Below are positions 24,412-32,341 of a DNA stretch of 64,000 bases, one piece after another. The first letter of the stretch is position 1. Every line of letters starts with the position of its first letter. A program made the position numbers and the translations under genes. This stretch comes from JALZKA01 sp963717635 (GTDB lineage: Bacteria > Actinomycetota > Thermoleophilia > Solirubrobacterales > 70-9): positions 2,467,848 to 2,531,847 of the forward strand of contig OY970347.1 in NCBI GenBank assembly GCA_963717635.1, in the 5' to 3' direction. The notes under the pieces are model-generated. The model saw nothing but the letters and a program-made list of their open reading frames with translations, had not been told where the DNA came from and ran no database searches.

Positions 24412-27050
24412 TAGCTAACTGCCGGGTCGGGGGCGTCGGGGTCGAGCCCGTAGGTCGAAATCGCGTCCTCGACCACCGAGCGCTCCACGCCCCCCTCGTC
24501 GGCCAGCGCGTTCAGCGCCGCGACGACGACGTGGTGGCGGTCGACCTCGAAGAACTTCCGCAGGTGACGCCGGTAGTCGCTGCGGCCGAAGCCGTCGGTG
24601 CCGAGCACCTCGAACCGGCCCGGCACCCAGGCCCTGATGCCGTCGGGCAGGGCCTTCATGTAGTCGGTCGCGGCCACCACGGGGCCGCCGTCGCCGCCGA
24701 GGCACCGCACGACCCAGGGATCCTCAGCCTCCCCGCGCAATCGCCGCTCGCGCTCGATGCGCAGCCCGTCGCGACGGAGCTCGGTGTAGCTCGTCACGCT
24801 CCAGACCTCCGCGGGGATCTCGAAGTCCTGGCCCAGCAGCTCGGCGGCGGCCTCGACCTCGCGCAGGATCGTGCCCGAGCCGAGCAGGCGCACCTTCGCG
24901 CCGTCGATCTCGCGGACGCGGTGCATGCCGCGCAAGATCCCCTCCTCGGACCCCTCCGGCAGCGGCGGGTGCCGGTAGTTCTCGTTCATCACGGTCAGGT
25001 AGTAGAAGACGTCCTCCTGCTCCGCGACCATCCTCCGCAGGCCGTCGTGGATGATCACGGCCAGCTCGTAGGCGTAGGCGGGGTCATAGGCGACGCAGTT
25101 CGGGATCGTCGCGGCCAGCAGGTGGCTGTGGCCGTCCTCGTGCTGGAGGCCCTCGCCGTTCAGCGTCGTCCGCCCCGCGGTGCCGCCGATCAGGAAGCCC
25201 CGAGCACGCGAGTCGCCGGCGGCCCAGGCCAGGTCGCCGATCCGCTGGAAGCCGAACATCGAGTAGTAGGCGTAGAACGGGACCATCTGCACGTCGTGGT
25301 TCGAGTAGGCCGTTGCGGCAGCGATCCACGACGAGAACGCGCCGGCCTCGTTGATGCCCTCCTGGAGCACTTGGCCCTTCTGGTCCTCGCGATAGAACAT
25401 CAGCTGCCCAGCGTCCTCGGGCTCGTAGAGCTGGCCGACATGCGAGTAGATCCCGAGCTGGCGGAACATGCCCTCCATGCCGAACGTCCGCGACTCGTCC
25501 GGGACGATCGGCACGACACGGGGCCCGAGCTGCTTGTCGCGCAGCAGCGCGGCGAGGATCCGCACGAACGCCATCGTGGTCGAGATCTCGCGCTCGCCCG
25601 TACCGTCGAGCTGCGATCGGAGAGCTTCGAGCGCCGGCACCTCGAGCGGCTCCTCCACGCGCTGGCGCCGGGCCGGAAGGTAACCGCCCAGCGCCTTGCG
25701 GCGCTCCTGGAGGTAGCGCATCTCGGGCGAGTCGTCGGCGGGCTTGTGGAAGGCGACGTCGCGGACCTCGTCGTCGGAGAGATCCAGCTCGAAGCGGTCG
25801 CGGAAGGCAAGCAGCGCCTCCTCGTTCATCTTCTTCTGCTGGTGCGTGATGTTCTGCCCCTCGCCGGCCTCGCCCATCCCGTAGCCCTTGATCGTCTTCG
25901 CCAGGATCACGGTCGGGCGTCGCGTCGCTCCCTGCGCGGCCGCGTATGCCGCGTAAACCTTCTTCGCGTCGTGGCCGCCGCGGTTCAGATCCCAGATCTC
26001 CTCGTCGGTCATGTCCTTGACCCGCTCGGCCAGCTCCGGGTACTTGCCGAAGAACTTCTCGCGGACGTAGGCGCCGTCGCGCGCCTTGTAGGTCTGGTAC
26101 TCGCCGTCGACCGCCTCCTCCATCCGGCGCACGAGCAGGCCGTCATCATCGGCCTCCAGGAGCGGATCCCAGCGGTTGCCCCAGATGACCTTGATCACGT
26201 TCCAGCCGGCGCCGCGGAAGATCGTCTCCAGCTCCTGGATGATCTTGCCGTTGCCGTGGACGGGGCCGTCGAGGCGCTGCAGGTTGCAGTTGACGACGAA
26301 GACCAGGTTCGAGAGCTTCTCGCGCCCGGCCAGCCCGATCGCGCCGAGCGACTCGGGCTCGTCGGTCTCGCCGTCGCCGAGGAAGCACCAGACCTTGCGG
26401 TTCGAGGCCTCGGCGACGCCGCGGTCGGTCAGGTAGCGCATGAACCGCGCCTGGTAGATCGCCATGATCGGCCCGAGACCCATCGAGACCGTCGGGAACT
26501 GCCAGAAGTCCGGCATCAGCCACGGGTGCGGGTAGGAGCTGATCCCGCCCGGGCGCGAGACCTCTTGGCGGAAGCCCTCCATCCGCTCCTCGGAGAGCCG
26601 GCCCTCGAGGAACGCGCGCGCGTAGATGCCGGGCGAGGAGTGGCCCTGGATGTAGATCAGGTCGCCGCCGTGCTCCTCCGAGGGCGCGTGCCAGAAGTGG
26701 TTGAAGCCGGTCTCATACAGCAGCGCCGCCGACTGGTAGCTGGCGATGTGGCCGCCCAGCTCCGACGACTCCTTGTTGGCGCGCAGGATCGTGGCGATCG
26801 CGTTCCAGCGCACCAGGGACCGCACGCGGCGCTCCATCGCCGGGTCGCCGGGCAGCGGCGGCTCGTCCTCGCGGTGGATCGTGTTCACGTACGGCGTCGG
26901 GCCGACGTACTCGATCGCCGCCCCCTTCAGGCGCGCGCGCTCGACCACGCGCTCGACCAGGTCGTGCGCCCGCCGCGGCCCGTCGTGCTTGACGACCGCG
27001 TCGAGGGCCTCGAGCCACTCCTCAGTCTCGACAGCATCAATATCAGCCAC
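24411..27050 (-). CDS. aceE: Pyruvate dehydrogenase E1, homodimeric AceE type
   Basis: 879 aa, the normal length for AceE. Marks include HFWHAPSEEHGGDLIYIQGHSSPGIYAR, the thiamine-diphosphate motif GDGETDEPESLGAIGLAGREKLSNLVFVVNCNLQ (GDG...N-C-N, about 225-258), KTIKGYGMGEAGEGQNITHQQKK, and QEGINEAGAFSSWIAAATAYSNH. It decarboxylates pyruvate and loads the lipoyl groups of E2. The GTG start lies 8 nt after TAAGGT with no Shine-Dalgarno. Its TAA shares a base with the E2 ATG. E1-E2-E3 form one minus-strand operon. Confidence 0.95.
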   Translation of the reverse strand: MADIDAVETEEWLEALDAVVKHDGPRRAHDLVERVVERARLKGAAIEYVGPTPYVNTIHREDEPPLPGDPAMERRVRSLVRWNAIATILRANKESSELGGHIASYQSAALLYETGFNHFWHAPSEEHGGDLIYIQGHSSPGIYARAFLEGRLSEERMEGFRQEVSRPGGISSYPHPWLMPDFWQFPTVSMGLGPIMAIYQARFMRYLTDRGVAEASNRKVWCFLGDGETDEPESLGAIGLAGREKLSNLVFVVNCNLQRLDGPVHGNGKIIQELETIFRGAGWNVIKVIWGNRWDPLLEADDDGLLVRRMEEAVDGEYQTYKARDGAYVREKFFGKYPELAERVKDMTDEEIWDLNRGGHDAKKVYAAYAAAQGATRRPTVILAKTIKGYGMGEAGEGQNITHQQKKMNEEALLAFRDRFELDLSDDEVRDVAFHKPADDSPEMRYLQERRKALGGYLPARRQRVEEPLEVPALEALRSQLDGTGEREISTTMAFVRILAALLRDKQLGPRVVPIVPDESRTFGMEGMFRQLGIYSHVGQLYEPEDAGQLMFYREDQKGQVLQEGINEAGAFSSWIAAATAYSNHDVQMVPFYAYYSMFGFQRIGDLAWAAGDSRARGFLIGGTAGRTTLNGEGLQHEDGHSHLLAATIPNCVAYDPAYAYELAVIIHDGLRRMVAEQEDVFYYLTVMNENYRHPPLPEGSEEGILRGMHRVREIDGAKVRLLGSGTILREVEAAAELLGQDFEIPAEVWSVTSYTELRRDGLRIERERRLRGEAEDPWVVRCLGGDGGPVVAATDYMKALPDGIRAWVPGRFEVLGTDGFGRSDYRRHLRKFFEVDRHHVVVAALNALADEGGVERSVVEDAISTYGLDPDAPDPAVS

Positions 27051-27058
27051 TGGCTCGC

Positions 27059-27064
27059 ACCTTA
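27059..27064 (-). promoter_or_regulatory. -10-like hexamer, leaderless start
   Basis: TAAGGT on the minus strand, 8 nt before the GTG of aceE. Confidence 0.5.
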
Positions 27065-27107
27065 GTAACTAGGGCTAGTCTGAGCACGTGGGAATCGGGG
27101 GATCGGG

Positions 27108-28850
27108 GTGACGGGCCCAAACCGGGGTGGTCCAGGCGGCATCTCTCGCCGGCGCTTGCTGCAAAGCAGTGCCGCGACGGCGGGAGCGGCGCTCGTCGCC
27201 GGGGCTTGGCCGGCCCGGCCCGGCGCGCAGGCTGGGTGCCCCCCGCTGCCAAAGCTGCCGTCCGGCGTTGACGCCTACCGCCAGCGGTTCGTGAATTGGT
27301 CGAAGGAAACCGACGTCGGCGACCTCTGGACCTGCGCCCCGCGCGATGCCGACGACGTGGTGCGCCTGGCCAATTGGGCGCGCCGCGAGGGCTACCGTCT
27401 CCGGCCGCGCGGGGCGATGCACGGCTGGTCCCCGCTTGCGATCACCAGCACGACGACCTGCGGCGACCGGGTGCTGATCGTGGATACCACGAAGCACCTC
27501 ACCCGGATGAGGATCACTTCCACCAGCCCCGGCGCCGTACGCGTCCAGGCTGGAGCGACGCTCGACTCGCTGCTTGCCTTTCTCGAGAGCAACGGCTTCA
27601 GCGTGGTCCCGATCCCGACCACCGGCGAGCCAACTGTCGGCGGCGCGCTGGCGATCGGCGCACACGGAGCCTCGCTGCTGGCACGAGACGAGCACCGTCG
27701 CTTTGGCCAGACGTACGGCTCGTTGTCGAACCTGGTGCTGAAGCTGACCGCGGTCGTCTGGGATCGAAAGCGAAATCGCTACGTGCTGCGCACCTTCGAT
27801 CGCTCGGATCGCGAGTGCGGCGCGCTCATGGTCCACCTCGGGAGGGCGTTCATCACGTCCGTCACCCTGCGCGTCTCGCGCGACCGGAACCTGCGGTGCC
27901 AGAGCTTCACCGACATCCCGGCCACCGAGCTGTTCGCCGCGCCGGCAAGTGGCGCCGAGCGCACTTTCGCGGGGTTCGTCGAAGAGAGCGGCTCGGCCGA
28001 GGCGATCTGGTTCCCGTTCACGGAACGGCCGTGGCTCAAGGTCTGGAGCGTCAGCCCAAGCAAGCCGCCCGCTTCGCGCGAGGTCACTGCCCCCTACAAC
28101 TACCCGTTCATCTCCAACCTTCCTGAGGCCGTCACCGACGTCCTCAACGAGGTGATCTCCGGCAACGGCGCGGCGACTCCGTTGTTCGGCCAGGCCAGCT
28201 TCGCGGCCGTCGACGGCGGTCTTACGGCGCTTGGCGCTCGCGATCTCTGGGGCAAGTCGAAAAACGTGTGTCTCTACGTGCGCCCTGACACCCTTCGAAC
28301 CGGCGATTTCGGTTACGCGGTCGTGACCCGCAGGCGGGACCTCCAGCGAGCGATCAGCGAGTTCGCGGCCTTCTACCAGGACCTCGTCGCCCGCTATCGG
28401 GTCCGTGGGCTCTATCCGGCCAACGCGCCGGTCAACCTGCGCGTCACCGGTCTCGACCGGCGCCGGCACGCCGGGGTCCAGGGCGCCAGGGCGCCCGTGC
28501 TCTCGCCAACCGCGACCCGCCCGGGTCGACCGAACTGGGACGTCGCGCTCTGGATCAACGTGACGTTCCTGCCCGGCGCCGCCGGTCAGAACGAGTTCTT
28601 CACCGAGCTTCAGCGCTTCGTGCTCGGCAACTATCGCGGCCGCTATGCGACCGTGCGCCCCGAGTGGTCCAAGCATTGGGCGTTCAGCGAACGCGGGTCG
28701 TGGACCAATCGCCGGCTCATGCGGCGCCGCTTCCCGAACAGCATCAGCCGCGGACGGCCGGACAGGGGCTGGCAGTGGGCGGAGCGCACCTTCGACCGCC
28801 TCGACCCGCACCGGATCTTCTCGAACGAATTCATCGACCGGTTGCTCTGA
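27108..28850 (+). CDS. Tat-exported FAD-dependent oxidase (cholesterol oxidase / lactone oxidase-like, PCMH fold)
   Basis: 580 aa. The N-terminus has a twin-arginine signal (SRRRLLQSSAATAGAALVAG). The FAD-binding PCMH domain (about 60-245) includes LWTCAPRDADDVVRLANWARREGYRLRPRGAMHGWSP and PTVGGALAIGAHGASL; this resembles flavin enzymes of the vanillyl-alcohol oxidase superfamily. The C-terminal half resembles the substrate-binding domain of covalent-flavin (BCO2-type) cholesterol oxidases, and it ends FDRLDPHRIFSNEFIDRLL, as in D-arabinono-lactone and gulonolactone oxidases. It should oxidise an alcohol outside the membrane with O2; the substrate is open. Divergent from aceE. Confidence 0.75.
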   Translation: MTGPNRGGPGGISRRRLLQSSAATAGAALVAGAWPARPGAQAGCPPLPKLPSGVDAYRQRFVNWSKETDVGDLWTCAPRDADDVVRLANWARREGYRLRPRGAMHGWSPLAITSTTTCGDRVLIVDTTKHLTRMRITSTSPGAVRVQAGATLDSLLAFLESNGFSVVPIPTTGEPTVGGALAIGAHGASLLARDEHRRFGQTYGSLSNLVLKLTAVVWDRKRNRYVLRTFDRSDRECGALMVHLGRAFITSVTLRVSRDRNLRCQSFTDIPATELFAAPASGAERTFAGFVEESGSAEAIWFPFTERPWLKVWSVSPSKPPASREVTAPYNYPFISNLPEAVTDVLNEVISGNGAATPLFGQASFAAVDGGLTALGARDLWGKSKNVCLYVRPDTLRTGDFGYAVVTRRRDLQRAISEFAAFYQDLVARYRVRGLYPANAPVNLRVTGLDRRRHAGVQGARAPVLSPTATRPGRPNWDVALWINVTFLPGAAGQNEFFTELQRFVLGNYRGRYATVRPEWSKHWAFSERGSWTNRRLMRRRFPNSISRGRPDRGWQWAERTFDRLDPHRIFSNEFIDRLL

Positions 28851-28887
28851 ACGGAGGCGCCGCACCCTGACGGGCGCCGCGTCGCGG

Positions 28888-30273
28888 CTACGGGAAGGCG
28901 GCGCGCGGAGCGTCGGCGCCCGCGCCATTGGCCTTCGCGGCCTCGGGCTCGCGGTGGGGGCCCGGCTTCGGGCGCGTCTCGCCGCCTGGGAAAGCGAGGC
29001 GGAGAATGGTCCGCTGGACCGATCCGAACTGCTTCGAGAACGGCCCGGTGTTGTAGGGCAGGCCGTAGCGCTCGCAAATCGCGCGCACCCGCGGTGCGAT
29101 CTGGCCGTAGCGCGAGCTCGGCATGTCCGGGTAGAGGTGGTGCTCGACCTGGTAGGAGAGATTCCCGCTCATCGCGTGGAAGAACGGCCCACCCTCGATG
29201 TTCGCCGCGCCGAGCAGCTGGCGGACGTACCAACCGCCCTGGGTCTCGCCCTCGACCTCCTCCTCGGTGAACGTGTACGCCTGGTCGGGGAAGTGGCCGC
29301 AGAAGATGATCGAGTAGGCCCAGAGGTTGCGAACGAAGTTGGAAACCAGGTTGGCGGTCAGGGTGGCGCGGAACGGTTCGCGGAACGAGCGCCGCGCGAC
29401 GAGCCGGCCGAGCGCCCCGCCCAGGTCGCGCTCGGACTTCAGCGACCGAACCGGCCGCCAGTCGATTCCTCGGCGCCTGGCCTTACGCACCGGCCGCCGC
29501 CAGCGGCTGCGCTCGGCCTCGGCAGGCGGCTCGAACAGCGCGATCACCGCCAGCTCGATTGCGGTCATGGCCACCCCTGAGATCAGCGGCCACGCGATGT
29601 AGTCCTTCACCACCTGCCGCCGCCCCTTCCTGCCGATCTCCTTCAGCTCGCCGACGATCTGCTCTTTGGGCTTGGCCCCGGAGCGGATCGCGTCGAAGTC
29701 GAGGTCGTGGACGGCGACGCCCCACTCGAACAGCCCAGCCAGCAAGAGGTTGTAGAGGGGCTGAAGCAGGAAGACCGGATGCCAGGCCTGCTTCGGATCG
29801 ACCCGCATGATCTCGTAGCCCACGTCCTTGTCCTTGCCGATGATGTTCGTGTAGGTGTGGTGGACGAAGTTGTGCGAGTGCTTCCAGGACGACGCCGGCG
29901 AGGCCGTGTCCCAGTCCCAGGAAGAGGAGTGGATGCTCGGGTCGTTCATCCAGTCCCACTGCCCGTGCATGACGTTGTGGCCGATTTCCATGTTCTCGAG
30001 GATCTTCGCCACCGAAAGGCCGGTCGTTCCCAGCAGCCAGGCAGGCCGGTAGCGCGAGGCGATCAGGACCGCGCGCGAGATCGCCGCCATGCGTCGCTGG
30101 AGCTGGATCATCGACCGGATGTAGTGGGCGTCGTGCTCGCCCAGGGCGGCGAAGACGTCGTCGTGGATCGCCTGGAACTCGCGGCCAAGCTCCTCGAGTT
30201 GCTCGGGCGTCAGCCGGTGCAACGGGTTCCCGTTCGCAGCCGCTTCCGGCGCTGGGGTCTCGACGCTGCTCAT
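28888..30273 (-). CDS. Membrane fatty acid desaturase (DesA3-like)
   Basis: 461 aa. The three histidine boxes of acyl-CoA/acyl-lipid desaturases are present: HNVMHGQ (about 99-105), HSHNFVHH (about 134-141) and QVEHHLYPD (about 366-374), with four membrane helices between. Compared with the paralogue at 40477 it has about 60 extra basic residues in the central loop (AEAERSRWRRPVRKARRRGI) and a longer charged C-terminus. It introduces a double bond into fatty acyl chains with electrons from the adjacent reductase, whose stop overlaps this start (bases 30270-30273). The pair mirrors Rv3229c/Rv3230c of M. tuberculosis. Confidence 0.9.
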   Translation of the reverse strand: MSSVETPAPEAAANGNPLHRLTPEQLEELGREFQAIHDDVFAALGEHDAHYIRSMIQLQRRMAAISRAVLIASRYRPAWLLGTTGLSVAKILENMEIGHNVMHGQWDWMNDPSIHSSSWDWDTASPASSWKHSHNFVHHTYTNIIGKDKDVGYEIMRVDPKQAWHPVFLLQPLYNLLLAGLFEWGVAVHDLDFDAIRSGAKPKEQIVGELKEIGRKGRRQVVKDYIAWPLISGVAMTAIELAVIALFEPPAEAERSRWRRPVRKARRRGIDWRPVRSLKSERDLGGALGRLVARRSFREPFRATLTANLVSNFVRNLWAYSIIFCGHFPDQAYTFTEEEVEGETQGGWYVRQLLGAANIEGGPFFHAMSGNLSYQVEHHLYPDMPSSRYGQIAPRVRAICERYGLPYNTGPFSKQFGSVQRTILRLAFPGGETRPKPGPHREPEAAKANGAGADAPRAAFP

Positions 30274-31415
30274 CCCTTGCTCCTCGCTTGAGTTCCCTTG
30301 ATCACAACGTGCCCCTCGTCAACCACCACGTCGCCCTCGGGCGCGTTGATGCAGGTCCGGATCGTCTCTCCGGGCTCCCCGTGCACTTCGCCGGTGCGCA
30401 GATCCCTGACCGTGCCGCTGACGAGCGTGCAGATGCAAGTGTGGCAAACGCCCATCCGGCAACCGTAGGTGAGGTTGCCGCCGGCCTCTTCGCCGCCGAC
30501 CAGGATCGACGTCCGCCCGTCGCATTCGGCCTCGAAGTCGGTAACCCGGAAGCGTACCCTGCCGCCCTCGCCGAGGCCGCCCTCGCCGCCGTCGCCTAGG
30601 AACGGCTGGAAGTGCTCGAGGCTGAGTCGATCGCGCACGCCCTCGGCTTCCCAGTGGCTCTGCATCGCCTCCAAGAGCCCAGGTGGGCCGGAGAGGAAGG
30701 TCTCGCGCTCGCGCCAGTCCGGACAGAGCTCGTCGAGGTCGGCCGGCGTGATCCGCCCGTCCTTGCCGGTCAGACGCTCGTGGCGCTGGTATCCGGGGTA
30801 GCGATTGGCCATCGCGCGGAGGATGTCCCCAAACATGATCTCCTCGGGCTCGCGCTCGGAGTGCACGTGGACCACGTCGGCCAGGGACCCCCTGCGTTCC
30901 AGGTGCCGCAGCAGGCTGAAGATCGGCGTCGCCCCGCTCCCGGCGCTGAGCAGGAGAAGCTTGCCCGAGAAGCCATCCGGGATGCAGAACTCACCCTCGA
31001 CCTCGCCGAGGAAGACGATCGTCCCGACCCCGGCGTCCTCGGTAAAGAACGGCGACATCTTGCCCTCGTCGACGCGGCGAACGGAGATGCTCAGCCAGCC
31101 CTCCGGGTGCCCGGGATCCGAGGTCAGCGTGTATGCGCGCCAGTGGCGCACTCCGTCGATCTCGACCCCGATCCGCAGGTACTGGCCCGGCTTGTGCCCG
31201 GGCCAGGGGAAGTTCGGCTTGATCACGACGGTCGCCGACCGGGGCGTCTCGCGCCGGACGTGAACGACCTCGCCCTGAAGTTCCCGGGTCGACCACAGCG
31301 GGTTGATGAGCGCGATGTAGTCGTCGGGGAGGAGCGGGTTCGTGAGCGCACGCCCGACGTCGAGCAGACGCCGCCGGAGCTGCGAGACCTGGGGTGTTGC
31401 TGCGGTCTCAACCAA
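30270..31415 (-). CDS. Ferredoxin reductase with C-terminal 2Fe-2S domain, desaturase partner
   Basis: 381 aa three-domain electron carrier. FAD-binding part: KPGQYLRIGVEIDGVRHWRAYTLTSDPG (R-x-Y-[ST], about 93-120). NAD(P) part: LLLLSAGSGATPIFSLLRHL and FLSGPPGLLEAMQSHW. Plant-type 2Fe-2S domain: GCRMGVCHTCICTLVSG (C-x4-C-x2-C) plus a later Cys in IRTCINAPEG. It passes NAD(P)H electrons to the desaturase, as Rv3230c does for DesA3. The TTG start follows GAGG by 7 nt, and a TAGGGT hexamer lies at 31434-31439. Confidence 0.9.
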   Translation of the reverse strand: MVETAATPQVSQLRRRLLDVGRALTNPLLPDDYIALINPLWSTRELQGEVVHVRRETPRSATVVIKPNFPWPGHKPGQYLRIGVEIDGVRHWRAYTLTSDPGHPEGWLSISVRRVDEGKMSPFFTEDAGVGTIVFLGEVEGEFCIPDGFSGKLLLLSAGSGATPIFSLLRHLERRGSLADVVHVHSEREPEEIMFGDILRAMANRYPGYQRHERLTGKDGRITPADLDELCPDWRERETFLSGPPGLLEAMQSHWEAEGVRDRLSLEHFQPFLGDGGEGGLGEGGRVRFRVTDFEAECDGRTSILVGGEEAGGNLTYGCRMGVCHTCICTLVSGTVRDLRTGEVHGEPGETIRTCINAPEGDVVVDEGHVVIKGTQARSKG

Positions 31416-31429
31416 TGGTCTGCCTCGGC

Positions 31430-31449
31430 GCCGACCCTACTGGGTCAGC
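31430..31449 (-). terminator. Weak hairpin after the Cys-rich peptide gene
   Basis: GCTGACCC-AGTA-GGGTCGGC forms an 8-bp stem (one G-U pair) spanning the stop codon of the peptide frame; no U-tract. It could attenuate readthrough from arsR into the reductase gene. Confidence 0.35.
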
Positions 31450-31513
31450 CGCCGCAGCAGTCGTCGCCGCAGCAGTCCTCGTCACCGATCTGGGTCATCA
31501 GCTCTCCAGCCAT
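31445..31513 (-). CDS. 22-residue Cys-rich peptide overlapping arsR
   Basis: ATG 31513 to TGA 31445. It begins MAGELMTQIG and ends with two Cys-Cys pairs separated by Gly-Asp-Asp (CCGDDCC), then Gly-Gly. Inside the 3' end of arsR, GGAGGAGGTGA (31518-31528) gives an AGGAGG 7 nt from the ATG, a better Shine-Dalgarno than most genes here. A second ATG (31498) overlaps the arsR stop as TGATG. The peptide is in the -1 frame of ArsR, so a frameshifted ArsR with this tail is an alternative. Vicinal cysteines next to an arsenic regulator suggest As(III) or soft-metal binding. I recognise no named family; translation is unproven. Confidence 0.55.
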   Translation of the reverse strand: MAGELMTQIGDEDCCGDDCCGG

Positions 31514-31854
31514 TTCCTCACCTCCTCCAGCGCCTCGTGGTTCACGTAGTAGTAGGCCCAGAGCCCCTGTCGCTCGGAGCCCACGAGCCCGGCGTCGCGC
31601 AGCACCTTTAGGTGGTGCGACACGGTCGGCTGCGAGAGGTCGAACAGCGGCACCAGCTCGCACACGCAGACCTTGCCCGCGTGCTTGCGCAAGACGTCGA
31701 CGAGCTGCATCCGGATCGGGTCGCCGAGCGCCTTCGCGACGCCCGCCATGCGCTCGGCCTCCTCGCGCTCGATCTCGGGGTAGGCGACCGGGTCGCAACA
31801 GACCTCGCCCTTGGGACGCTTCTGCTTCGGCGCGAGCTCCAGATCGACGTTCAT
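31498..31854 (-). CDS. arsR: ArsR-family arsenic-type repressor
   Basis: 118 aa winged-helix repressor. The metal site is the classic CVCEL (about 63-67, alpha3N thiols), followed by the recognition helix LSQPTVSHHLKVLRDAGLVGSERQG (about 74-98). A further EVCCDP lies in the N-terminal arm (about 17-22), as in many actinobacterial ArsR proteins. It should bind As(III)/Sb(III) and derepress the divergent arsenate reductase and itself. The ATG lies 7 nt after a TAATAA -10 element, so the message is probably leaderless. Confidence 0.9.
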   Translation of the reverse strand: MNVDLELAPKQKRPKGEVCCDPVAYPEIEREEAERMAGVAKALGDPIRMQLVDVLRKHAGKVCVCELVPLFDLSQPTVSHHLKVLRDAGLVGSERQGLWAYYYVNHEALEEVRKWLES

Positions 31855-31861
31855 CTATCTA

Positions 31862-31890
31862 TTATTATCAATTGAAGTCATATTTGTCAA
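31862..31890 (-). promoter_or_regulatory. arsR promoter with internal TCAATTGA palindrome
   Basis: On the minus strand TTGACA (31885-31890), a 17-bp spacer and TAATAA (31862-31867) make the most consensus-like promoter in the window, in an AT-rich island. TCAATTGA (31868-31875) sits beside the -10 and is a plausible ArsR half-site region. Confidence 0.65.
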
Positions 31891-31920
31891 TGTAATAGAA
31901 TACCCCGAATCGAGGCCAGA

Positions 31921-32331
31921 ATCACAAACGACGTTCCCGAGGTCCTGTTCGTCTGCGTCCACAACGCGGGTCGTTCGCAAATGGCGGCGGGGCTCCTCAG
32001 GGAGATGGCCGGCGGACGTGTCCACGTCCGCACCGCCGGCTCCGACCCCGCCGACCGCATCAACCCGGCGGTCGTCGCGGCGATGGCCGAGATCGGGATC
32101 GAGCTGGGCCAGGAGTTCCCGAAGGCGCTGACCGACGAGTTCGTTCGAGCCGCCGACATCGTGATCACGATGGGGTGCGGGGACGCCTGCCCGATCTATC
32201 CGGGCAAGCGCTACGAGGACTGGGCGCTCGACGACCCCGCGGATCTGGATCTCGGGGCCGTTCGGCGCATTCGCGACGACATCAGGGCTCGAGTGCGCGT
32301 ACTCCTCGCCGACGTAGCGCCCGAGAGCTAA
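31921..32331 (+). CDS. arsC: Arsenate reductase (LMW-phosphatase type), apparent ATC start
   Basis: About 136 aa. The catalytic P-loop VCVHNAGRSQMA (C-x5-R) at 31954-31989 proves the coding region begins upstream of the first ATG (31981). Between an in-frame TGA (31873-31875) and that ATG there is no ATG, GTG or TTG. ATC 31921, 5 nt after GAGG, gives the expected N-terminus (xTNDVPEVLFVCVHNAGRS). Other marks are ADIVITMGCGDACPIYPGKRYEDW and DLDLGAVRRIRDDIRARV, as in mycothiol-dependent actinobacterial ArsC. It reduces arsenate to arsenite. A mutated or misread start is possible. Confidence 0.75.
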   Translation: MTNDVPEVLFVCVHNAGRSQMAAGLLREMAGGRVHVRTAGSDPADRINPAVVAAMAEIGIELGQEFPKALTDEFVRAADIVITMGCGDACPIYPGKRYEDWALDDPADLDLGAVRRIRDDIRARVRVLLADVAPES

Positions 32332-32341
32332 GCGACGCGAC

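Noticed and set aside
24531..27065. 844-codon open frame antisense to aceE
   Set aside because: High GC leaves complementary frames open; the product is Arg/Val/Leu/His-rich without domains, while aceE on the other strand is fully conserved.
31445..31798. 117-codon frame antiparallel to nothing but out of frame with arsR
   Set aside because: Its first 95 codons are a shadow of arsR; only the last 22 codons have independent support and are reported as the Cys-rich peptide.
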